Positions 42,441 to 51,090 of a DNA stretch of 64,000 bases are shown piece by piece. Under the pieces are notes generated by a model that worked only from the letters and a program-made list of their open reading frames with translations, was not told the DNA's origin and searched no databases. The stretch lies in the NCBI GenBank assembly GCA_934512135.1, contig CAKSWT010000002.1:186001-250000 (forward strand), in the 5' to 3' direction. The DNA comes from an uncultured Oscillospiraceae bacterium. Its GTDB lineage: Bacteria > Bacillota > Clostridia > Oscillospirales > Oscillospiraceae. How positions within the stretch are numbered: the stretch's first letter is position 1; the number at the start of each line of letters is the position of its first letter. The position numbers and the translations under genes were made by a program.

Positions 42441-43198
42441 GACTGCAAACCGTTGCTGTGGCGTTTTCTATGTTCTCCCGGATTCCTATGCCGCAGTTTG
42501 CCTGGGACTCCAGGAATATGCGTTATGCGCTGTGCGCCTTTCCCCTGATTGGCGCGGTGATCTGGGGCGCTGTGGCACTGTGGCTGTATCTCTGCGAGCT
42601 TCTGGCCCTGCCGGACCTCCTCCGGGCAGCGGTAGCCACGGTGATCCCGGTTTGGATTACCGGTGGAATTCATTTAGACGGCTACGCCGATACCCAAGAC
42701 GCCTTGGCCAGTTTTTCCTCCCCGGAAAAGCGGCAGGAGATTTTAAAGGATCCCCACTTGGGCGCATTTGCCGCCATCCGTCTCTGTTGCTATTTTCTGC
42801 TGACGTTGGGCCTGTGGTCCGCTCTGGGCCATCCTGCCTGGTGGATGGGACTTGGCTTTCTGCTCAGCCGCAGCCTTTCCGGGCTGGCCGTAGCGGCGTT
42901 TCCCCTGGCAAACAGCACGGGACTTGCCCACACCTTTGCCACTGCCGCCCACCGTGGGCGAGTCAAGCTATGCTTGGGCATAGTGAGTCTGCTGCTGGCT
43001 GTGCTCCTCTGCCTGAGCGGCCTGTGCGGTATCGCCATGACGGCAGTGGCAATAGCGGTGTTTATATATTACTATCTCATGGCAAATCGCAAATTTGGCG
43101 GCCTGTCTGGGGACCTGGCCGGCTGGTTTTTGCAGACCTGTGAGCTATGGATGCTGCTGGCCGCCGTAGTGACGCAGACCTTGGAGGTGCTTCTATGA
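42434..43198 (+). CDS. cobS: Adenosylcobinamide-GDP ribazoletransferase CobS
   Basis: CobS joins the corrin ring and the lower-ligand nucleotide in the membrane. The 254 residues have about six membrane helices and the signature TGGIHLDGYADTQDAL (metal-binding Asp residues), FSRIPMPQF near the N terminus and FGGLSGDLAGWFLQTCE near the end. It overlaps cobU by seven bases. The length is normal. Confidence 0.96.
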   Translation: MVGLQTVAVAFSMFSRIPMPQFAWDSRNMRYALCAFPLIGAVIWGAVALWLYLCELLALPDLLRAAVATVIPVWITGGIHLDGYADTQDALASFSSPEKRQEILKDPHLGAFAAIRLCCYFLLTLGLWSALGHPAWWMGLGFLLSRSLSGLAVAAFPLANSTGLAHTFATAAHRGRVKLCLGIVSLLLAVLLCLSGLCGIAMTAVAIAVFIYYYLMANRKFGGLSGDLAGWFLQTCELWMLLAAVVTQTLEVLL

Positions 43199-43530
43199 TC
43201 TTTATTACCGGCCCGCTATATTCTGGCAAGCGGGAATATGTAAAAGCGGCGCTCCATCTCACTCAGGAGGAGCTGGACGCCCAAGCGGTCTGGGATGTTC
43301 AGGACCTGGCCGCCAAAGCCCAGGACCTGACCGCCCTGGCAGACACCCTGGCAAAGCATCCCATTGTCATTGCCACAGAGGTCGGCGGCGGCGTAGTCCC
43401 CGTGGACCGTGCCCAGCGAGAAGCCAGAGAGGCCGCAGGCCGGCTGTCTTGTCTGCTGGCCCAACGAGCCACCACAGTAATTCGGGTGTTCTGCGGGCTG
43501 CCGGAGGTCTTGAAAGGGGAACCGCTGTGA
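43195..43530 (+). CDS. Short CobU-like P-loop protein
   Basis: This is a 111-residue protein with a P-loop (MIFITGPLYSGKREYV) and the C-terminal half of the CobU pattern, IATEVGGGVVPVDRAQR and TTVIRVFCGLPEVLKG. The middle of CobU, including the His that takes GMP, is missing. It lies in full overlap order between cobS and cobC, so it is translated as part of the operon and is not a decayed remnant. It may complement the atypical CobU at 41925, for example as a kinase or regulatory subunit; this is inference. Confidence 0.78.
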   Translation: MIFITGPLYSGKREYVKAALHLTQEELDAQAVWDVQDLAAKAQDLTALADTLAKHPIVIATEVGGGVVPVDRAQREAREAAGRLSCLLAQRATTVIRVFCGLPEVLKGEPL

Positions 43531-44120
43531 TAATCTTTCTCATCCGACACGGGGAAACCCCATACAACGTGGAAAAGCGCTATCAGGGAACCTGTGATAT
43601 TCCTCTGTCTGATGTTGGCCGCAGAAAGCTGCGGGAATCCGGCGAACATCCTCCCCGGGTCTATGTAACGCCGCTGAAGCGGACACAGGAAACCGCATCC
43701 ATCCTATTTCCCCACGCGGAGCAGATTGTTGTACCCGGTCTCCGGGAAATGAATTTCGGGGCCTTTGAGGGACGAAACTACCTGGAGATGGAGCAGGACC
43801 CGGATTACCGTGCCTGGGTAGATGGCTTCTGCCGGGGCAAGTGTCCCGGCGGCGAAAGCCAGGGAGAATTCTCCCATCGGACCTCCGCCGCATTTTCTCA
43901 GCTGGTAACAGAAGCTGCACAGAGAAACGAAAATGTTCTCTATATTGTGGCCCACGGGGGAACCCAAATGGCTCTACTGGAGCGCCACGCCGTCCCTGTC
44001 CGGGATTACTACGATTGGTTCTGCGGCAACGGGTGCGGCTATCGGCTCTCCTTGTCCCGTTGGGACGGCGGCCGATGCCTCCAGGTGCTGGGATCCGTAG
44101 ACTACACAAAGGAAGGATAG
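43527..44120 (+). CDS. cobC: Alpha-ribazole phosphatase-like histidine phosphatase CobC
   Basis: CobC removes a phosphate in the nucleotide-loop pathway. The 197-residue form starts GTG 43527 inside the stop of the previous gene. The phosphoglycerate-mutase-like motif is LIRHGETPYNVEKRYQG, with further residues in YVTPLKRTQETA, EMNFGAFEGRNY and IVAHGGTQMALLE. The histidine phosphatase family is broad, but the operon position supports the role. cbiB follows after one base. Confidence 0.92.
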   Translation: MIIFLIRHGETPYNVEKRYQGTCDIPLSDVGRRKLRESGEHPPRVYVTPLKRTQETASILFPHAEQIVVPGLREMNFGAFEGRNYLEMEQDPDYRAWVDGFCRGKCPGGESQGEFSHRTSAAFSQLVTEAAQRNENVLYIVAHGGTQMALLERHAVPVRDYYDWFCGNGCGYRLSLSRWDGGRCLQVLGSVDYTKEG

Positions 44121-44121
44121 T

Positions 44122-45096
44122 ATGACCATTGTGCTTGCGGCCATTCTGGCCTTTCTTCTGGACCTGCTTTTGGCAGATCCCACATGGCTTCCCCATCCGG
44201 TGGTTTATATGGGGAAGTGCATCCATCATCTTGAAGGATTTCTGCACCGGATCTTCCCGAAAACGGTCAAGGGCGAGTTGGCCGGCGGCGTGATTCTGGC
44301 GTTGCTCCTTCCAATAGGGAGCTTCCTTTTCAGCTGGGGTGTGCTCCGACTGCTGGGATGGCTTCACCCGGCGCTTCGGTTCCTGGTGGAGACGTTTTGG
44401 TGCTATCAGGCTCTGGCGGTAAAGGGAATGCGGGACGAAAGCAAACACGTCTACGACACGCTGATGCAGGGATCTCTGGAGGAATCCCAGCAGGCCGTAG
44501 GCCGGATCGTGGGCCGGGATACCCGGGTGCTTACCCGGGAAGGGGTCACCAAGGCCGCCATAGAAACAGTGGCAGAAAACTTTTCCGACGGTGTTGTGGC
44601 CCCTATGATGTATATGTTCCTTGGCGGTGCGCCCCTGGCCCTTTGCTACAAGGCCATCAACACCATGGACTCCATGGTAGGGTATAAAAACGAAAAGTAT
44701 CTCTATTTTGGCCGTGCCGCCGCACGTTTGGACGATGTGGCCAACTACATTCCATCCCGTTTTGCCGCCTTTTTGCTAATTGCCGCCGCCAGGCTCACAG
44801 GAAATGATTCCTTGGGTGCCTTTCATATTTGGAAGCGGGACCGTCGAAACCACGCCAGTCCAAACTCCGCCCAGACGGAGTCTGTGATGGCTGGCTCTCT
44901 AGGTGTCCAGCTGGCCGGCCCCGCCTGGTATTTTGGGGAGCTGTATGAAAAGCCAACCATCGGCGACCATACACGTTCTGTGGCCCCGAGGGACATTCTC
45001 ACAGCAAACCGGATGCTCTATTGGGGAAGCGGGCTGTGTCTTGTGGTGCTGTCTGTCCTGCGAATTGCTGCCTTTTGGCTGGGAGGGATACTATGA
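44122..45096 (+). CDS. cbiB: Adenosylcobinamide-phosphate synthase CbiB
   Basis: CbiB attaches aminopropanol phosphate to adenosylcobyric acid at the membrane. The 324 residues have several helices and the signatures LLADPTWLPHPVVYMG, GVTKAAIETVAENFSDGVVAP, KAINTMDSMVGYKNEKY and RRNHASPNSAQTESVMAG. ATG 44122 follows AAGGATAG. It overlaps the next gene by four bases. The length is normal. Confidence 0.97.
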   Translation: MTIVLAAILAFLLDLLLADPTWLPHPVVYMGKCIHHLEGFLHRIFPKTVKGELAGGVILALLLPIGSFLFSWGVLRLLGWLHPALRFLVETFWCYQALAVKGMRDESKHVYDTLMQGSLEESQQAVGRIVGRDTRVLTREGVTKAAIETVAENFSDGVVAPMMYMFLGGAPLALCYKAINTMDSMVGYKNEKYLYFGRAAARLDDVANYIPSRFAAFLLIAAARLTGNDSLGAFHIWKRDRRNHASPNSAQTESVMAGSLGVQLAGPAWYFGELYEKPTIGDHTRSVAPRDILTANRMLYWGSGLCLVVLSVLRIAAFWLGGIL

Positions 45097-46139
45097 AATT
45101 AGAGCACGGAGGCGATTGGCAAAGCTATCTGTCAGAATTCCACGCAATGCCACTGGATTTTTCCGCAAATATCAGCCCCTTGGGGCTTCCGGAAGGCGTG
45201 GTTCAGGCCATTGGTGAGGCAGCCGCAGGCTCTGACCGTTACCCAGATCCTCTCTGCCGGACACTATGTCAGGCGTTGGGCCGTCATCACGGCATTCCCG
45301 CCGAAACGATTCTCTGCGGAAACGGTGCGGCAGATCTCATCTACCGACTGGTTCTGGCCCGGCGCCCCAGACGTGCCCTGGTCACGGCGCCATGTTTTTT
45401 AGAGTATGAGCACGCCCTGGAAACCGTGTCCTGCGAGATTCTCCGGTTTCCGCTGTCTGCAAAGCAGGATTTCCACCTCACCCAGGACATTCTGGACTGG
45501 CTGACCCCGGAACTGGACCTGCTGTTTCTCTGCGAACCTGGAAACCCCACCGGAGTGACCACCCCCTGGGCGCTGCTTCAAGAAATCCTGAAACGCTGCC
45601 GAACACTGAACATATCGGTGGCACTGGATGAGTGCTTTTTGCCGTTTTTGAGTTCGCCCCACAGCCTGATCCCCCAGTTATCGGAATATCCAAATGTCGT
45701 TGTTCTTCGGGCCTTTACCAAGTGGTACGCCATGGCAGGACTTCGGCTGGGATACTGTGTTAGCCGGGACACTGCACTGCTGGAGCAAATGTGTCGATGC
45801 GGCCAGCCCTGGAGCGTCTCCACCCCGGCTCAGGCCGCAGGGATTGCCGCACTCCAGGAATCAGACTACAGCCGCCGTCTTGCTTCACTGCTTGCTGTGC
45901 AGCGGCCCCGGATGATCCGGGGCCTTCAAGAACTGGGCTGCCGGGTTGTTCCCGGGGAAGCCAATTACCTGCTGTTCTATCACCCGAAGGCCCATCTTCC
46001 GGAGCGTTTGCGTCAGCGGGGGATTCTGATTCGGGACTGCTCTAATTACCAGGGACTGGGCCCGGGATGGTATCGCACGGCAATCCGCACAGAGGCGGAG
46101 AACCAGACCCTGCTGAACGTGCTGGAGGAGGTACTGTGA
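45093..46139 (+). CDS. cobD: Threonine-phosphate decarboxylase CobD (PLP aminotransferase fold)
   Basis: CobD makes (R)-1-amino-2-propanol phosphate for CbiB. The 348-residue form starts MKLEHGGDWQSY at 45093 in an ATGA overlap. Motifs are LDFSANISPLGLPEG, CEPGNPTGVTT, ALDECFLPFL and the PLP lysine in AFTKWYAMAGLRLGY. These match the HisC/CobD group; the operon makes CobD the best name. A longer frame from 45021 overlaps cbiB and lacks support. Confidence 0.94.
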   Translation: MKLEHGGDWQSYLSEFHAMPLDFSANISPLGLPEGVVQAIGEAAAGSDRYPDPLCRTLCQALGRHHGIPAETILCGNGAADLIYRLVLARRPRRALVTAPCFLEYEHALETVSCEILRFPLSAKQDFHLTQDILDWLTPELDLLFLCEPGNPTGVTTPWALLQEILKRCRTLNISVALDECFLPFLSSPHSLIPQLSEYPNVVVLRAFTKWYAMAGLRLGYCVSRDTALLEQMCRCGQPWSVSTPAQAAGIAALQESDYSRRLASLLAVQRPRMIRGLQELGCRVVPGEANYLLFYHPKAHLPERLRQRGILIRDCSNYQGLGPGWYRTAIRTEAENQTLLNVLEEVL

Positions 46140-46140
46140 T

Positions 46141-47625
46141 ATGGCAAAATGCATCATGGTCCAGGGTACCATGTCCGGGGCAGGGAAGAGCCTTCTGGTC
46201 ACGGCCCTGTGTCGGATTTTTTCCCAGGACGGGTACCGGGTCGCGCCCTTCAAAAGTCAAAACATGGCCCTCAACAGCTATATTACCCGGGATGGCTTGG
46301 AAATGGGCCGGGCGCAGGTAGCCCAGGCAGAGGCCGCCGGAAAAGAGCCGGACGTCCGCATGAACCCCATTCTCCTAAAGCCCTCCAGTGATACCGGCAG
46401 TCAGGTCATTGTCAATGGTCAGGTTCGCGGTCAATATCGAGCCGTAGATTATTTTAAGATGAAGAAATCCCTGGTCCCGGACATCCTCTCTGCTTACCGC
46501 AGCCTTGCCGCGGAAAACGACATCCTTGTCATCGAAGGAGCAGGCAGTCCTGCGGAGATCAATCTGAAAACCGACGACATTGTCAATATGGGCCTGGCAA
46601 AGCTGGTGAACGCACCGGTGGTTTTGGTGGGGGATATTGACCCCGGTGGCGTATTCGCCCAGCTCTATGGCACAGTTTCTCTGCTGGAGCCGGAGGAACG
46701 CAGCCGAATTTTGGGCACCATTATCAATAAATTCCGGGGTGATGTGGAAATTCTGCGTCCCGGCCTTAACATGCTGGAGGATCTGACCGGGGTCCCTGTC
46801 CTGGGCGTGATTCCCTACACCCATGTGGACATCGACGACGAGGACAGCCTGTCGGCCCGTCTGGATCAGAGCTCCCACCAAAAGCCCGTGGACATTGCGG
46901 TAATCCGTCTGCCTCGCATCTCAAATTTCACGGATTTTTCGCCCCTGGAGGAGCACCCGTCTCTGGGCATTCGCTATGTCCGTGACCCCCACCAGCTGGG
47001 CAACCCGGATCTCATCATCCTGCCTGGGACAAAAAGCACCATGGCCGACCTAAAATGGCTCCGGGAGACAGGACTTGCCGTCCTCATCCAGCGCAAAAGC
47101 CAGGCCGGGACCCCGGTGCTGGGTGTCTGTGGCGGCTATCAGATGCTGGGACAGAGGATTTCCGATCCTCAGGGTGTTGAATTTGCGGGAACGATGGACG
47201 GCCTGGGGCTGCTTCCTGTGACCACGGTGTTCACTTCGGACAAAACCCGTACCCGGGTCACTGCCACGGCACAGCCGCAGCCCTTTTCCGGCGCGGCACT
47301 AGATTGCTACGAGATTCACATGGGCCTCACCCATGGAGATGCCGCTCCCTTTGCCGTTCTCTCCGACGGGACCTCTGAGGGTGCGGCACAAGGCCTGGTA
47401 TTCGGGACTTACCTCCACGGCCTGTTTGATTCCGGGACGCTGACCGAAAAGCTGGCCCTTTGGCTCCTTCAGCGGAAGGGCTTGGATCCGTCCGAACAGA
47501 CCGTAGAATCCAGAGCCAGCTACCGCCAGCGGCAGTACGATATACTGGCGGACACCGTCCGAAGGAATTTGGATTTAGACAGGCTCTACCGGGCAATGGA
47601 GGCATTTCAATGGACAACGGACTGA
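46141..47625 (+). CDS. cbiP: Cobyric acid synthase CbiP/CobQ
   Basis: The enzyme amidates side chains b, d, e and g. The 494 residues begin MVQGTMSGAGKSLLVTALCR after four residues, with KSQNMALNSYITRDG, VIEGAGSPAEINL and GDIDPGGVFAQLYGT in the ATPase domain. The glutaminase domain has VLGVCGGYQMLGQ (Cys nucleophile) and GTYLHGLFDS (His). The start follows the cobD stop by one base. Confidence 0.97.
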   Translation: MAKCIMVQGTMSGAGKSLLVTALCRIFSQDGYRVAPFKSQNMALNSYITRDGLEMGRAQVAQAEAAGKEPDVRMNPILLKPSSDTGSQVIVNGQVRGQYRAVDYFKMKKSLVPDILSAYRSLAAENDILVIEGAGSPAEINLKTDDIVNMGLAKLVNAPVVLVGDIDPGGVFAQLYGTVSLLEPEERSRILGTIINKFRGDVEILRPGLNMLEDLTGVPVLGVIPYTHVDIDDEDSLSARLDQSSHQKPVDIAVIRLPRISNFTDFSPLEEHPSLGIRYVRDPHQLGNPDLIILPGTKSTMADLKWLRETGLAVLIQRKSQAGTPVLGVCGGYQMLGQRISDPQGVEFAGTMDGLGLLPVTTVFTSDKTRTRVTATAQPQPFSGAALDCYEIHMGLTHGDAAPFAVLSDGTSEGAAQGLVFGTYLHGLFDSGTLTEKLALWLLQRKGLDPSEQTVESRASYRQRQYDILADTVRRNLDLDRLYRAMEAFQWTTD

Positions 47626-48122
47626 TTCATCTCTACCACGGAGACGGAAAAGGAAAAACCACCGCCGCCATGGGGCTGGCGCTACGGGCATTGGGACAGG
47701 GGCGCTCTGTTGCCATCGTCCAGTTTCTTAAAAGCGGGACCAGCGGCGAGCTGGAACCCCTGCGAAAGCTAGGGGCGGAGATCTTCTCCGGGAAAGCGGG
47801 GACAAGGTTCTTTTCCCAGATGACCTCGGAGGAACAGTCCGAAACCCGGCGTATTCACACACTGCATCTACATCAGGCGGTGGAAACCCACTGTGACCTG
47901 CTGGTTCTGGATGAGGCCTGTGCCGCAGCTTCTCTCCAGGTTGTCCCTGAGGAGCTGCTCCGCCAGGCTGTTCTTCAGCGGCCATCAGGCCGGGAAATTG
48001 TTCTGACCGGGCGAAATCCCAGTCCCTGGATGCTGGAGGCCGCCGACTATATTACGGAAATGCGATGTGTCCGCCACCCCTACGTCCGGGGCATCACTGC
48101 AAGAAAGGGGATTGAATACTGA
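47610..48122 (+). CDS. cobO: Cob(I)alamin adenosyltransferase (CobA/BtuR family)
   Basis: The enzyme adds the 5'-deoxyadenosyl group to reduced corrinoids. The 170-residue form starts at ATG 47610, with GGAGG ahead and a 16-base overlap with cbiP. The P-loop is YHGDGKGKTTAAMGLALRA near the N terminus, with VAIVQFLKSGTSGEL and LLVLDEACAAAS. The last region, ADYITEMRCVRHPY, is typical. The length is slightly below the Salmonella form. Confidence 0.95.
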   Translation: MDNGLIHLYHGDGKGKTTAAMGLALRALGQGRSVAIVQFLKSGTSGELEPLRKLGAEIFSGKAGTRFFSQMTSEEQSETRRIHTLHLHQAVETHCDLLVLDEACAAASLQVVPEELLRQAVLQRPSGREIVLTGRNPSPWMLEAADYITEMRCVRHPYVRGITARKGIEY

Positions 48123-48790
48123 TGCCGGAGCACACACGACCTGCTGATATCGAAAACACCAGTATGTCGATTATCGCCCAGGAGCTGGACGCCAAGGGCG
48201 TCACCCTGGATCCCATCCACGGCCCGATCGTTCGGCGGGTCATTCACGCCACGGCAGACTTTGACTTTGCCGGCACTCTGCAATTTACCCACCGGGCCGT
48301 TCCCTTGGCTGTGGAGGCCCTCCGCCGGGGAACCACCATTGTGACAGACACCAATATGGCCTTGGCAGGCATCAGCCGTCCCAGCCTGCAAGCACTCGGC
48401 TGCCAGGCCCACTGTCTGATGGCAGAGGAATCGGTGGTCCAAATGGCAAAGGAGCAGGGGACGACCCGGGCCTCTGCCGCCATGGAGCTGGCCCGTCAAC
48501 GGTGGCCTGGCGCCATTCTTGCAGTGGGAAACGCCCCAACGGCCCTCTTCAAAATCGAGGAGCAGCTCCGGCAGGGGCTTCGGCCGGCACTGGTGATTGC
48601 GGTGCCGGTGGGCTTTGTCAACGTGGTAGAAAGCAAGAAGCGGATCTGGGAGACCTGCCAGGCGCTCCAGATCCCCGCCATTGCTGCCATGGGACGAAAG
48701 GGAGGCAGTACCGTGGCTGTGGCGATTCTCAACGGACTCCTCTATACCGCTGCCAGCACCTTAGACCCGTCGGCCCGAGGCTGGCAATAA
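48122..48790 (+). CDS. cbiC: Precorrin-8X methylmutase CbiC
   Basis: CbiC moves a methyl group from C-11 to C-12. The 222 residues include RRVIHATADFDFAGTLQF with the catalytic His, TTIVTDTNMALAGI, VGNAPTALFKIEEQL and VPVGFVNVVESKK. It overlaps the adenosyltransferase by one base and ends the operon at a bidirectional hairpin. Confidence 0.97.
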   Translation: MPEHTRPADIENTSMSIIAQELDAKGVTLDPIHGPIVRRVIHATADFDFAGTLQFTHRAVPLAVEALRRGTTIVTDTNMALAGISRPSLQALGCQAHCLMAEESVVQMAKEQGTTRASAAMELARQRWPGAILAVGNAPTALFKIEEQLRQGLRPALVIAVPVGFVNVVESKKRIWETCQALQIPAIAAMGRKGGSTVAVAILNGLLYTAASTLDPSARGWQ

Positions 48791-48793
48791 GAT

Positions 48794-48823
48794 AGCCCGG
48801 GAATGCTGCTGCATTCCCGGGCT
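48794..48823. terminator. Bidirectional terminator between cbiC and dnaK
   Basis: A perfect 13-bp stem AGCCCGGGAATGC / GCATTCCCGGGCT with loop TGCT separates the two convergent operons. T-runs on both sides are short. Confidence 0.8.
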
Positions 48824-48828
48824 ATTGC

Positions 48829-50589
48829 TCAGTCTTTGTCTTCTTCCTCGTCATCTGCGTCCTGGGCCCCGTTGGGGTCATATTCCACCTCTGCACCAAA
48901 GGACTCCAGCAGCTGTTGCAGCTCCCGAATGCTCTCCTGCATCTGTCCGGGGTCCTTGCTGCGCTTTGCCTTGGCCGCGTTTCGAAGCGCAGCCGTTCGG
49001 GCATGCTTTTGATCCTTGGTGAGCTTTTTGGCAGATTGGGCCTGGAACATCAGCTGCTCCAGCTGGTCCGCGGCTGTGGCCGCCTCCTTTTGCTGCTGAT
49101 CCTGCGCCGCATACTGCTGGGCCTCACGAATGGCCCGGTCAATGTCCTCCTTAGAAAGATTGGAGGAGGCTGTAATGGTAATGGCCTGCTGCTTTCCGGT
49201 GCCCAGGTCCTTTGCAGAGACATTGACGATGCCGTTGGCATCAATATTGAACGTAACCTCTATCTGTGGGACACCCCGAGGCGCGCGGCGAATCCCGGTG
49301 AGCTTAAACTTGCCTAAGGACTTGTTGTCCCTGGCCATCTGACGCTCTCCCTGAAGCACGTTAATCTCCACCGAGGTTTGGAAGTTTTGCGCAGTGGAGA
49401 AGATCTGGCTCTTGGTAATGGGCAGCGTGGTGTTCCGCTCAATGAGCCGCGTGCATACGCCACCCAGCGTCTCGATTCCCAGGCTCAGGGGGGTCACATC
49501 CAACAGCAGCAGGCCTGTGACCTGTCCGGAAAGCACACCGCCCTGGAGCGCCGCACCCATGGCAACACATTCATCCGGGTTGATTCCCTTAAAGGGCTCC
49601 TTCCCGGTAAACCGCTTCACTGCCTCCTGAACTGCCGGAATCCGGCTGGAGCCTCCCACCATCAGGACCTTGCCCAGCTCCGCACTTTTGACGCCGGCAT
49701 CGGACAGCGCCTGCTGCACCGGCATCATGGTCTTTTCCACCAGATGATTGGTCAGCTCATTGAACATTGCTCGGGTCAGTGTCACATCCATGTGGACCGG
49801 CCCCTGGGCACCCACCGCCAGATAGGGCAGATTGACCGTGGTAGAACTGACCCCGGAAAGCTCGATTTTTGCCTTTTCCGCTGCCTCCCGTACCCGCTGC
49901 ATGGCTGCGGCATCCTTCCGGATGTCCATGTGGGTCTCCTTTTTAAACTCAGCGAGCAGATAATCCACCACACAGGCGTCAAAATCATCGCCACCCAAGC
50001 GATTATTTCCCGCAGTGGCCAAAACCTCAATCACGCCGCCGTCTATATCCAAAATGGACACGTCAAAGGTGCCTCCGCCCAAGTCATAGACCATGATCTT
50101 CTGGGGCGCCTCCTTGTCCACACCGTAGGCGAGAGCCGCCGCCGTGGGCTCATTGATAATGCGCTGGACGTCCAGCCCGGCAATCTTTCCGGCGTCCTTG
50201 GTCGCCTGGCGCTGAGAATCGGTAAAATAGGCGGGAACCGTAATCACAGCGCTGTCCACCCGTTCTCCCAGATAGTCCTCGGCGTCCTTTTTCAGCTTTT
50301 GAAGAATCATGGCGGAGATCTCCTGGGGCGTATACTTTTTCCCATCAATCTTCACCGTATAGTCTGACCCCATCTCCCGTTTAATCGAGGAAATGGTGCG
50401 GTCAGGGTTCGCCACAGCCTGGCGTTTTGCGGTCTGACCGACAAACCGCTCTCCTGTTTTAGAAAACCCCACCACAGACGGCGTGGTTCTTCCGCCCTCC
50501 GCATTGGGAATGACCACCACATCGCTGCCTTCCATCACCGCCACGCAGGAATTTGTTGTACCCAGGTCAATGCCAATCAGCTTTGCCAT
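48829..50589 (-). CDS. dnaK: Hsp70 chaperone DnaK
   Basis: This ATP-driven chaperone has 586 residues with start MAKLIGIDLGTTNSC at 50589 (GGAGGG ahead). ATPase motifs are VYDLGGGTFDVSILD, IINEPTAAALAYG and VLMVGGSSRIPAVQEAV. The substrate domain includes IEVTFNIDANGIVNVSAKD. The helical lid is somewhat short and the C terminus is acidic (DADDEEEDKD). It is the last gene of an operon with GrpE, a J-protein, a DUF5685 protein and a zinc-ribbon membrane protein. No hrcA is present and I see no CIRCE palindrome. Confidence 0.96.
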   Translation of the reverse strand: MAKLIGIDLGTTNSCVAVMEGSDVVVIPNAEGGRTTPSVVGFSKTGERFVGQTAKRQAVANPDRTISSIKREMGSDYTVKIDGKKYTPQEISAMILQKLKKDAEDYLGERVDSAVITVPAYFTDSQRQATKDAGKIAGLDVQRIINEPTAAALAYGVDKEAPQKIMVYDLGGGTFDVSILDIDGGVIEVLATAGNNRLGGDDFDACVVDYLLAEFKKETHMDIRKDAAAMQRVREAAEKAKIELSGVSSTTVNLPYLAVGAQGPVHMDVTLTRAMFNELTNHLVEKTMMPVQQALSDAGVKSAELGKVLMVGGSSRIPAVQEAVKRFTGKEPFKGINPDECVAMGAALQGGVLSGQVTGLLLLDVTPLSLGIETLGGVCTRLIERNTTLPITKSQIFSTAQNFQTSVEINVLQGERQMARDNKSLGKFKLTGIRRAPRGVPQIEVTFNIDANGIVNVSAKDLGTGKQQAITITASSNLSKEDIDRAIREAQQYAAQDQQQKEAATAADQLEQLMFQAQSAKKLTKDQKHARTAALRNAAKAKRSKDPGQMQESIRELQQLLESFGAEVEYDPNGAQDADDEEEDKD

Positions 50590-50637
50590 AATATAGTCCC
50601 TCCAAAAAATCAAACAGGGATCCTCTCCCTGAATCCG

Positions 50638-51078
50638 TCAGTTTGCCACAATCACCAAGGCGTGCCGCAGTACGGTTTCTCCCTGTCGGAATCCGGTGAG
50701 CGCCACACTGGTAATGGTATTTTCCCCAACGGAGCTGTCAGTGATGTGCTCCAGCGCCTCATGGATAGCGGGATCAAAGGTCTCCCCTAGGGCGGGAATC
50801 TCCGTAATTCCCAGGCCGGAAAGCACGCCAAGCAGGGATTTCAAGGTCATTTCAATGCCTTTTACATAGGCCTCATCCTGACAGGGCTGTTGAAGGGCCC
50901 GGAGCAAATTGTCATAGACCGGGAGGAACTGCCGTGCCGCATCGTTCCGTCCGCTCTGATAGGATGTTTCCCGGGCGGACTCCGTTCTGCGGCGATAGTT
51001 CTGATATTCCTGGTTCAGATTCTGAATCTGCAGCTCTGCCGAATCCAGAACCTGCCGGGATACAAATGGTAAGTTCAT
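50638..51078 (-). CDS. grpE: GrpE-type nucleotide exchange factor
   Basis: GrpE releases ADP from DnaK. The 146 residues start MNLPFVSRQV at 51078, with AAGGAGG ahead. The coiled-coil N-terminal helix is short (NLNQEYQNYRRRTESARETS); AARQFLPVYDNLLRALQQ follows. The C-terminal beta domain is recognisable in LGETFDPAIHEALEHI and GFRQGETVLRHALVIVAN. Typical GrpE is about 180-200 residues, so this one is reduced at the N terminus. Confidence 0.93.
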   Translation of the reverse strand: MNLPFVSRQVLDSAELQIQNLNQEYQNYRRRTESARETSYQSGRNDAARQFLPVYDNLLRALQQPCQDEAYVKGIEMTLKSLLGVLSGLGITEIPALGETFDPAIHEALEHITDSSVGENTITSVALTGFRQGETVLRHALVIVAN

Positions 51079-51090
51079 CAAGGTGCCTCC

